A DNA stretch of 20,806 bases, taken from BQJD01 sp965652415 (GTDB lineage Bacteria; Pseudomonadota; Gammaproteobacteria; Arenicellales; CAJQKF01). The position numbers were made by a program, and so were the translations under genes. The first letter of the stretch is position 1; every line of letters begins with the position of its first letter. Shown piece by piece: positions 6,624 through 13,824 of this stretch. The notes under the pieces were generated by a model. The model had not been told where the DNA came from. It made no database searches and saw only the letters and a program-made list of their open reading frames with translations. The DNA lies in the NCBI GenBank assembly GCA_965652415.1, contig CBFGVH010000061.1, positions 1 to 20,806 on the forward strand. Reading direction: 5' to 3'.

Positions 6624-9071
6624 ATGAGGATCCAGTGGGTCGACGAACGCGCCGAGGCGTTCGCCCTGCCTGGCGACGATATCGAGCTCGGTACCGAACT
6701 CGACGAGCACCGCTACGTGGCAAGCTTCGCCACGGCGGGGCAGGCGGTCCACGGCGTGGTCGTGTTCCCCGACACGGGCGACGACGCCTTCCAGCTGCTG
6801 TCGATACAGGTCGACCTCGCACGGCCCGGCGGACGCGAGGTACTGCGTCGCGTGGCGGCCGGCGCCGAGGACCTGGGCAACGTGGCATTCGACGAGCTGC
6901 GCCACTTCCAGGTCAACGGCTTCACCTATTTCATCGCCGAGTCCGAGCAGGGGCGTCTCAGGCTCAAGCTGGACCCCCACGACGTCGGTCCGGCCGACCG
7001 CTACGAAGTGACCGTGCGCATCCTGCGCCTGGGGCCGGCCTACGTGGCCAGTTTCCGCCGTCATTTCCTCGGTGCGATCCGGCAGGCGGAGGCGCGCATT
7101 CGCGAACTCGAATCGCAGATCGCCGCGCTGCGGGAAGACGCGGAGCGGGCCTCGGCGCTGCAGCGGGAACTGTCCATCCTCAGGTCATCGCGTGCCTGGC
7201 GCCTGGCCGAGTGGTGGCGCAAGGCGTTCTACCATCGGGCCCTGGGCAAGGCGCCGAGATTGCGGTCCCGGGCCCTGGACCTGTCGCGCCGGCGCGTGCG
7301 CCGCGAGCACGGGGACAAAGCCATCGGCGCGCTGGCGACCAACCGGCTCGACAACGATACTCGCCCTGACGCCTACCAGCGCCTGGTGGCGCACCTGGAA
7401 AGAACGCGCCTGTCGAACGAGGCGGTCGCCTCGCGCGTTGCCGCCTTCACGCACAAGCCGACCATCTCGGTGGTGATGCCGGTGCATGACACCCCGGTTG
7501 GGTGGTTGCGCGAGGCGGTCGAGTCGGTGCTGGCCCAGCGCTACGACAACTTCGAGTTGTGCATCTGCGACGACGCCTCCACCTCGCGCGAGACGGTCGA
7601 TTACCTGGCGTCGCTGTCGCATCCGCGCGTTCGGATAGTGCGGCTCGCCGAAGGCGGACACATCGCCGCGGCGACCAACCGGGCGCTGGAGTTGGCCAGC
7701 GGCGACTACGTCGCGTTCATGGACCACGACGACCGGCTCGATCCCGACGCGCTGTTCCACGTCTGCGAGGCGATCAACGAGACGCAGGCCGATGTCGTCT
7801 ACACCGACGAGGACTATCTCGACGGACAAGGCCGCCGCTGCCGGCCGAACTTCAAGCCGGATTTCTCGCCCGACCTGCTGCTGTCGCACAATTACATCAC
7901 CCACCTGCTGGTCTTGCGCCGCGAACTCCTGGATCGGGCCGGGGGACTCGACAGTGCGTACGACGGGTGCCAGGACTACGACCTCGTGCTTCGTCTGTCG
8001 GAGATCGCCGAGAGCATCGTCCACGTGCCTCGGGTGCTCTATCACTGGCGCCAGTCGGCGTCCTCGAGCAGCCTCGACACGGCGTCCAAGCCGTACGTCC
8101 AGGAGCGCACGCGCAAACTGCTGGCCGATACCATGAACCGGCGCGGAATTGCCGCCGATATCCTGAGCGCCAACATCCCGCACTTCTTCTACACGCGCCG
8201 CCGACTCGACTCGTCGCCGCCGGTCAGCATCATCGTGCCGTTCCGCGACGAACCGGCGCTGCTGGAGAAATGCCTCAACAGCGTGCTGACCCGGACCACG
8301 TACGGCGAGTACGAGATCATCGGAGTCAACAACCAGAGCGCCTCTCCCATCACGTTCGAGCTGATGGAGGCCTACCGCGCCAACCCGCGCATCCGCTTCG
8401 TGGATTACGACGATGCCTTCAACTTCTCGGCCATCGTCAACCGCGGCGCGGCCGAGGCGCGCGGCGACTACCTCGTGCTGCTCAACAACGACATCGAGAT
8501 CATCACCTGGCAGTGGCTCGAGGAGTTTCTGCGCCAGGCGGCGAACCCGGGCACCGGCGCGGTGGGCGGCAAGCTGTACTACCCCGACAACACCATCCAG
8601 CATGCCGGCATCGTGGTCGGCATTGACGGCTACGCCGGGCACGGCCACAAGCACTTCGAGTGCCACGCGCAGGGTTACGGCAACCGCCTGCACCTGGTGC
8701 AGAACGTCTCCGCAGTGACCGGCGCCTTCATGATGGTGGCGCGCGACCTGTTCGAGTCCGTCGGCGGGTTCGACGCGCGGGAGTTCCCCGTCGCCTGCAA
8801 CGACGTCGATTTCTGCCTGCGCCTGATCGAGGCCGGGTACTGGAACGTGTTCACCCCCTACGCCCGTGCCTACCACCTCGAGTCGGCGAGCCGCGGCTAC
8901 GAGATGACCGAGGAGAAGCGCAAGCGTTTCGAGAAGGAGAAGGCGATCTTTCGGGACCGCCACCGCTGGATCCTCGACCTTGGCGACCCCTTCTACAACC
9001 CGAACCTGAGCCTCGATAATGAATCGTTCATGGTGAGCGTGCCGCGCGCCGAACTCGGGCAGGGCGAGTGA
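6624..9071 (+). CDS. Large multidomain glycosyltransferase with two GT2 domains, N-terminal beta-rich domain and coiled coil
   Basis: This 815-aa cytoplasmic protein has four visible parts. Residues 1-150 are a beta-rich region I do not recognise. Residues about 150-185 form a charged heptad-like coiled coil (ARIRELESQIAALRED), followed by an RSSRAWRLAEWWRK stretch. A first GT-A GT2 domain starts near 278 (TISVVMPVHD), with ICDDAS and a metal-binding DHDD at 367-370. A second GT2 domain starts near 533 (PPVSIIVPFRD), with LLNNDIEI (D623), a GGKLYYPDNTIQHAGIVVG stretch, and an NDVDFCLR motif. Dual-GT2 proteins of this type occur in ABC-transporter O-antigen clusters and often polymerise two alternating linkages. 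That role is inference. ATG 6624 lies four bases after the wzt stop. Donor and linkage cannot be read from sequence. The coiled coil could mediate oligomerisation or interaction with other chain-building enzymes. Confidence 0.88.
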   Translation: MRIQWVDERAEAFALPGDDIELGTELDEHRYVASFATAGQAVHGVVVFPDTGDDAFQLLSIQVDLARPGGREVLRRVAAGAEDLGNVAFDELRHFQVNGFTYFIAESEQGRLRLKLDPHDVGPADRYEVTVRILRLGPAYVASFRRHFLGAIRQAEARIRELESQIAALREDAERASALQRELSILRSSRAWRLAEWWRKAFYHRALGKAPRLRSRALDLSRRRVRREHGDKAIGALATNRLDNDTRPDAYQRLVAHLERTRLSNEAVASRVAAFTHKPTISVVMPVHDTPVGWLREAVESVLAQRYDNFELCICDDASTSRETVDYLASLSHPRVRIVRLAEGGHIAAATNRALELASGDYVAFMDHDDRLDPDALFHVCEAINETQADVVYTDEDYLDGQGRRCRPNFKPDFSPDLLLSHNYITHLLVLRRELLDRAGGLDSAYDGCQDYDLVLRLSEIAESIVHVPRVLYHWRQSASSSSLDTASKPYVQERTRKLLADTMNRRGIAADILSANIPHFFYTRRRLDSSPPVSIIVPFRDEPALLEKCLNSVLTRTTYGEYEIIGVNNQSASPITFELMEAYRANPRIRFVDYDDAFNFSAIVNRGAAEARGDYLVLLNNDIEIITWQWLEEFLRQAANPGTGAVGGKLYYPDNTIQHAGIVVGIDGYAGHGHKHFECHAQGYGNRLHLVQNVSAVTGAFMMVARDLFESVGGFDAREFPVACNDVDFCLRLIEAGYWNVFTPYARAYHLESASRGYEMTEEKRKRFEKEKAIFRDRHRWILDLGDPFYNPNLSLDNESFMVSVPRAELGQGE

Positions 9072-10492
9072 TGCTCCGCGAGGAGGTTGGGGCGATGACC
9101 CCGGGTGCAGGACTGGTCTTTGCCCAGGACATTCCGGCGCGTGTGACCGGCTCGAACGCCCTCGTGATTCCCGTCTGCGGCTGGCTTGCAGGCGATGGCG
9201 ACGAGGTGTCGCGGATCGAAGTCGAAGTGGACGGCCATCCGGCGCCGTCCCTTGGGCTCGATGAACCGCTGCCGAGGGGACTTTGGCCCGTACGCGCCGC
9301 CGAGGTGCCGGGCACGGCGCGCGGTTTCGCCGGCGATCTCGTGCTGCCGGCACGCGAGCCCGGCTTCACCCACGCGGTGACGTTGACGGCACTCACGCGA
9401 CGTCACGATCGCCGGGCCAGTACGGTCCAATCCATCGAGCGGGCGGCGTTGACACCCGTGCAGCCGGCAACGCGCGGGCTGTCGCCGCGCATCGCCATAT
9501 GCATGGCGGTGTTCAACCCCGACAGGCGCGCCTTCGCCGAACAGGTCGACTCGATCATCGCCCAGGAGCGCAAGGACTGGATCTGCATCGTCAGCGACGA
9601 CGGATCGAACGACGACGGCCGCGCGGTCATCGACGAGGCGACCGCGGGTGATCCCCGGTTTTTTCTTGTACGCAACGCGCGCAACCTCGGTTTCTACGGC
9701 AATTTCGAGGCCGCGCTGGCACGGGTGCCGCCGGAGGTGGACTTCGTCGCGCTCAGCGACCAGGACGACCGCTGGTACCCGGGCAAGCTGGCGGTGCTGG
9801 CCGACGCCCTCGGCGACGGCGCGTCGCTGGCCTACTCGGACATGCGCATCGTCGACGACGGCGGCAGGGTCATCTCCGCGAGCTACTGGGGCTATCGGCG
9901 CAACTCGTGGACCAGCCTGCCGCTGATGCTGGTCGCGAACACCGTGACCGGGGCGGCCTGCATGATGCGCCGCTCGCTGGTCGACCTTTTGCTGCCTTTT
10001 CCGCCGCGCGTCGGCGACGCCTTCCACGATCACTGGATCGCCTGCGCGGCATTGGCCACGGGACGCATCGAGTACGTGGACCGACCGCTGTACGACTACG
10101 TCCAGCACGGCGGCAGCATCATCGGCCATTGCGGATTCGAGAAGCCGCGCCGCGCGAGCGGCGCGGCCCGCAATCCTCTGCGATACCTCAATCCCGTGAA
10201 CGCGAAATCTCTGGCCGCGCGCTTCAGCGGTTCGGCGCTGGCGGTATACTGGCACGAGTGCCGGCGCATCGAATCGATCTGCCGCAACCTGCTCGAGCGT
10301 GCCGATATCGGCGCAGATGAACGCGAAGCGCTCGAAGCCTACGGCCGCGGCATGCGCTCCATGGCGTCGCTCATGGCGCTGAACCTGCGCACCCGGGACA
10401 GCGCCCGCCTGACCGACAACGCCGAACGCCGCCTTGCGCGCGGCTACCTCGTTCACGAACTCGCCAGGCGCCGACGCCGGGCCCTGCACTGA
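9071..10492 (+). CDS. GT2 family glycosyltransferase with N-terminal beta-sandwich-like extension
   Basis: This 473-aa protein has a GT2 domain starting near residue 140 (RIAICMAVFNP). It carries IVSDDGSNDDG, NLGFYGNF and the metal-binding SDQDDRWYPGK, a signature of O-antigen GT2 enzymes that often transfer rhamnose or related sugars. Later segments are TGAACMMRRSLV, DHWIACAALA and VDRPLYDYVQHGGSIIGH. The first 130 residues or so are outside the normal GT2 fold. They include VIPVCGWLAG and a VEVDGHPA segment, resembling a small beta-sandwich module, though I cannot name the family. ATG 9071 shares one base with the previous stop (TGATG). An alternative in-frame ATG at 9095 would trim eight residues. 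The C-terminus is helical and basic. The donor sugar is unknown. Confidence 0.85.
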   Translation: MLREEVGAMTPGAGLVFAQDIPARVTGSNALVIPVCGWLAGDGDEVSRIEVEVDGHPAPSLGLDEPLPRGLWPVRAAEVPGTARGFAGDLVLPAREPGFTHAVTLTALTRRHDRRASTVQSIERAALTPVQPATRGLSPRIAICMAVFNPDRRAFAEQVDSIIAQERKDWICIVSDDGSNDDGRAVIDEATAGDPRFFLVRNARNLGFYGNFEAALARVPPEVDFVALSDQDDRWYPGKLAVLADALGDGASLAYSDMRIVDDGGRVISASYWGYRRNSWTSLPLMLVANTVTGAACMMRRSLVDLLLPFPPRVGDAFHDHWIACAALATGRIEYVDRPLYDYVQHGGSIIGHCGFEKPRRASGAARNPLRYLNPVNAKSLAARFSGSALAVYWHECRRIESICRNLLERADIGADEREALEAYGRGMRSMASLMALNLRTRDSARLTDNAERRLARGYLVHELARRRRRALH

Positions 10493-10500
10493 ACACCGCC

Positions 10501-11847
10501 ATGTCCCCGCTGCAACGCGCCATCGTTCGCTTCGCCAACTCGCGCTTCGCGCTGCCGGTCAAGGCAATGGTGCGCCGCATGCGCGAGAGTTACTACAACG
10601 CCGAGGTGCTCCGGCGTCCGGTTGCCAAGACCGCTCCGCTCAACGTCGAGGTGCGTGACGGTGCGCCGGTGCGTGTCAACCTGCTGATCCCCGAAATCAA
10701 CTTCGCCCGCTTTTACGGCGGCTATATCGCCAAGTTCCAGCTCGCGCGCAGGCTGGTCCGGCACGGGCACCGCGTGCGCGTGATCACGGTCGATCAGTGC
10801 GTGAAGGATCTGCCCGCATGGCGCCGCGAGATCGCGGCCTACGAAGGGATCGAGGACGTTTTCGATCATGTCGAGGTGGCCTCGTGTTTCGATCGCTCGG
10901 TGCCGATCGACATGTCCCCCGACGACCGGCTGATCGCCACCACGTGGTGGACCGCGTACATCGCGAACGAGCTCTTGCCGCGTCTTGCCATCGACCGCTT
11001 CGTGTACCTCGTCCAGGAATACGAGCCGTTCACCTTTCCAATGGGCTCGTACTACGCGCTGGCGAACGCGAGCTACGACTTCCCTCACTATGCCCTGTAC
11101 TCGACCGAGTTGCTCGAGGAGTATTTCAGGATCAACCGTATCGGCTACCTGCACCGCGACGGCGCCGCCGCGCCCGGCGAGTGCGATCATTTCGAGAACG
11201 CCACCATCAGCTACCCGGAGGAGCGCCCGCCGCTGCCCCGAACGGGAGCGGCGCGCAGGCTGCTGTTCTACGCGCGCCCCGAGGCCCACGCCGCGCGCAA
11301 CATGTTCGAGGTCGGCTACCTGGCGCTGGCCGCAGCCATCGAGGCCGGTGTGTTCGATGACGGGGAGTGGGAATTCCACGGCATCGGATCGAGCCACGGC
11401 GACATTCCGTTGCCGCGCGGCAACACGCTGAAAATGCTGGGCAAGTTCGGCCTTCGCGAGTACCGCGAGCGACTCCTCGAATATGACCTCGGGCTCGCCC
11501 TGATGTACACTCCGCACCCCAGCCTGCTGCCCCTGGAGATGGCCGCCGCGGGGATGGCGGTGGTCACCAACGAGTGCCTGAACAAGACGCGCGAGAAGAT
11601 GCGCCAGATCTCCCCGAACCTGCTGTGCGCGGAGCCGACCATCGGCGGCGTCGCCGCGACACTCGCGGAGGCGAGACGCCGGGTCGAGGACGTCGAGGCA
11701 CGGCGCGCGGGCGCCGCGGTGCGCTGGGCCGACAGCTGGGACGAGGCGCTCGACGAGCGGCGCATGCAGGCCCTCGAGAGATGGTTGTCCGGCACGTCGC
11801 GCGATCGGGCCGCCGCGATATCCGGGAATTATCGAAATCCGTCATGA
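10501..11847 (+). CDS. WsaF-like GT4 glycosyltransferase (putative rhamnosyltransferase)
   Basis: This 448-aa protein has the two-domain GT-B pattern of the WsaF family, whose founding member is a rhamnosyltransferase of S-layer glycan synthesis in Geobacillus. The N-terminal domain has RVNLLIPEINFARFYGGY (GG at 73-74), LVRHGHRVRVITVD, ATTWWTAY (146-153) and YLVQEYEPFTFPMGSYYALA (169 onward), all of which look like WsaF. The C-terminal domain holds PHPSLLPLEMAAAGMAVVTN, with E346 at the position of the conserved GT4 acidic residue. ATG 10501 lies eight bases after the previous gene with no clear Shine-Dalgarno sequence. The end overlaps the next gene by four bases (ATGA). Together with rmlBA upstream, a dTDP-6-deoxyhexose donor is plausible but unproven. 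Confidence 0.8.
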   Translation: MSPLQRAIVRFANSRFALPVKAMVRRMRESYYNAEVLRRPVAKTAPLNVEVRDGAPVRVNLLIPEINFARFYGGYIAKFQLARRLVRHGHRVRVITVDQCVKDLPAWRREIAAYEGIEDVFDHVEVASCFDRSVPIDMSPDDRLIATTWWTAYIANELLPRLAIDRFVYLVQEYEPFTFPMGSYYALANASYDFPHYALYSTELLEEYFRINRIGYLHRDGAAAPGECDHFENATISYPEERPPLPRTGAARRLLFYARPEAHAARNMFEVGYLALAAAIEAGVFDDGEWEFHGIGSSHGDIPLPRGNTLKMLGKFGLREYRERLLEYDLGLALMYTPHPSLLPLEMAAAGMAVVTNECLNKTREKMRQISPNLLCAEPTIGGVAATLAEARRRVEDVEARRAGAAVRWADSWDEALDERRMQALERWLSGTSRDRAAAISGNYRNPS

Positions 11848-12824
11848 AAGCCAATTCCGCCGACAGCACCGCACCGGAGCTCTCCGTCGTTCTGCCGGTC
11901 TACAACGAGGAAGACAACCTCGTGCCGCTGTATGACGAGATCGTCGGAGCGCTCGCGGCGCTCGACTTCGAGATCCTGTTCATCGACGACGGCAGCACCG
12001 ACCGCTCGGTCGAGCGGCTGCGCGACATCCAGGCTCGCGATCCGCGGGTTCGGGTCGTGGTGTTCCGGCGCAACTTCGGGCAGACGGCCGCCATCGCCGC
12101 CGGTCTCGACATGGCGCGGGGGCGGTTCATCGCCACGCTCGATGCCGACCGCCAGAACGATCCGGCCGACATACCCGCCATGCTCGACCGGCTCGGCGAG
12201 GGATTCGACATGGTGTGCGGCTGGCGCCACAAGCGCCAGGACGGGTTCTGGCTGCGGCTTCTGCCGTCGAAGATCGCCAACCGCATCATCTCCTACACCA
12301 CGGACGTCAAGCTGCACGACTACGGCTGCACGCTCAAGGTCATGGATGCCGCCGTCGCCAAGCAGATCCGGCTCTACGGCGAGATGCACCGCTTCATTCC
12401 GGCGATCGCCAGCTGGGTCGGGGTGCGCATTTCCGAGATGAAGGTCAATCACCGGCCCCGCGTCGCGGGCCGCTCGAAGTACGGCATATCAAGGACCCTG
12501 CGCGTCATTCTCGACCTGATGACGGTGAAGTTCCTGCTCGGCTACGCCGGGCGGCCGATCCAGCTGTTCGGCTCGCTCGGCCTGCTGTCCGGATCGGTCG
12601 GTTTCGTGATGGTCGTGTGGCTATTGTTCGAGCGCCTGGTGCTGGACGAGCCCCTGGCCGGGCGGCCCGTGCTGCTGTTCGCCATATTGCTCGTATTCAT
12701 CGGCCTGCAGTTCATCACCGTGGGGTTGCTGGCGGAGATGCAGACGCGCACCTACTACGAGTCCCAGGGCAAGCCGATCTACTCCATCCGCGAAGTCGTC
12801 GAATCGAGCGGCGCGGACGGCTGA
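11844..12824 (+). CDS. Membrane-anchored GT2 of the DPM1/GtrB/ArnC type
   Basis: This 326-aa protein resembles polyprenyl-phosphate glycosyltransferases, which move a sugar from a nucleotide donor to undecaprenyl phosphate at the inner membrane. The GT-A domain starts with LSVVLPVYNEEDNL (13-26) and contains ILFIDDGSTD, RRNFGQTAAIAAGLD and the metal-binding DAD at 100-102. KLHDYGCTLKVMD and GEMHRFIPAIA are family hallmarks, and basic NHRPRVAGRSKYG follows. Two C-terminal membrane helices are visible at about 238-263 and 275-299. ATG 11844 overlaps the WsaF-like stop by four bases. Such enzymes usually work with a flippase such as GtrA or ArnE/F and a periplasmic GT-C transferase. Neither is present here, so it either serves partners encoded elsewhere or has another role in this cluster. 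Confidence 0.88.
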   Translation: MKANSADSTAPELSVVLPVYNEEDNLVPLYDEIVGALAALDFEILFIDDGSTDRSVERLRDIQARDPRVRVVVFRRNFGQTAAIAAGLDMARGRFIATLDADRQNDPADIPAMLDRLGEGFDMVCGWRHKRQDGFWLRLLPSKIANRIISYTTDVKLHDYGCTLKVMDAAVAKQIRLYGEMHRFIPAIASWVGVRISEMKVNHRPRVAGRSKYGISRTLRVILDLMTVKFLLGYAGRPIQLFGSLGLLSGSVGFVMVVWLLFERLVLDEPLAGRPVLLFAILLVFIGLQFITVGLLAEMQTRTYYESQGKPIYSIREVVESSGADG

Positions 12825-12852
12825 CGGCCCGGTACGGTATCCGGCAGCCGTC

Positions 12853-13824
12853 ATGCGCGTCGCCGTCGTCATCGTGAACTACAACGCGGGAATGTACCTG
12901 TCCCGCTGCCTCGACGCTCTCGAGGCGCAGACGCGAGCGCCGGAAGCGGTCGTCGTCGTCGACAACGCCAGCAGCGACGGTTCGACGGACGCCCTGCACG
13001 GCCGGCCGGCCTGGATGCGGCTGCTGCCGCTGGCGGGCAACACGGGCTTCGCCCGCGCCAACAACATCGCGCTTTCGTTCCTCGACGGCTTCGACTACGT
13101 GGCGCTGCTCAACCCGGACACCGTGCCGGCGCCGGACTGGCTTCAGCGGCTGCTCGATGCCGCCGCCCGACATGATCCCGGGGATTTCTTCGGCTGCCTG
13201 ATGCTCGGGTACGCGGACGGCGATCCCGTCGACGGCACCGCCGACGTCTACCACGTCAGCGGTTTGTACTGGCGCCGGGACCACGGCCGAAGGCCCGAGG
13301 ACGCGAGCACCGTCGAGGAGGAGATCTTCTCGCCCTGCGCCGCCGCGGCCCTGTACCCGCTCAAGGCGGTGCGCGACGTCGGCGGCTTCGACGAGGACTA
13401 CTTCTGTTATTCCGAGGACGTGGACCTGGGTTTTCGGCTGCGCGCGCGCGGTGCCCGAGCCTGGTACGTGCCCGCCGCGGTGGTGCGTCACGCGGGCTCC
13501 GGGGTGTCCGGCCGGCGCAGTGACTTCACCGTCTACCACGGGCACCGCAACCTCGTGTGGACGTTCGTGAAGAACATGCCCGGGCGCTACCTGTGGCTCT
13601 ACCTGCCCCAGCACCTGCTGCTGAACCTGGTATCGCTGGTGCACTTCGCGCGCCGCGGACAGGCACGCACCATCGCCAGGGCCAAGCGCGATGCCGTGGC
13701 GGGGCTGCCGAGGGCGCTGGTCAAGCGGCGACGGCAGCGCTACCTTCGCCTTGTCGCGCCGTCGGATCTCGTTGCCCCCATGCACCGCGGGCTGATGACG
13801 CCGTATCGAGACCGCCATGGATGA
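12853..13824 (+). CDS. GT2 family glycosyltransferase (rhamnosyltransferase-like)
   Basis: This 323-aa single-domain GT2 starts with VAVVIVNYNAG (3-13) and has VVVDNASSDGS, GNTGFARANN, the metal-binding NPD at 87-89 and the GGFDEDYFCYSEDVDLGFRL acceptor-side motif at 177-196. This pattern is shared with WbbL/RfbF-type rhamnosyl- and related transferases of O-antigen clusters. The C-terminal 100 residues contain a YHGHRNLVWTF segment and a mildly hydrophobic helix that may rest on the membrane. It follows the previous gene by 28 bases without a clear ribosome site and overlaps the next gene by 8 bases. It resembles the GT2 half of the fusion protein that follows, so the two may have arisen by duplication. 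The sugar donor is not decidable. Confidence 0.87.
   Translation: MRVAVVIVNYNAGMYLSRCLDALEAQTRAPEAVVVVDNASSDGSTDALHGRPAWMRLLPLAGNTGFARANNIALSFLDGFDYVALLNPDTVPAPDWLQRLLDAAARHDPGDFFGCLMLGYADGDPVDGTADVYHVSGLYWRRDHGRRPEDASTVEEEIFSPCAAAALYPLKAVRDVGGFDEDYFCYSEDVDLGFRLRARGARAWYVPAAVVRHAGSGVSGRRSDFTVYHGHRNLVWTFVKNMPGRYLWLYLPQHLLLNLVSLVHFARRGQARTIARAKRDAVAGLPRALVKRRRQRYLRLVAPSDLVAPMHRGLMTPYRDRHG

Noticed and set aside
7185..9353. A 722-codon open frame on the minus strand opposite the large glycosyltransferase.
   Set aside because: It is low in recognisable motifs, rich in Arg/Val/Gly/His as expected of the antisense of GC-rich genes, and lies opposite a well-supported gene.
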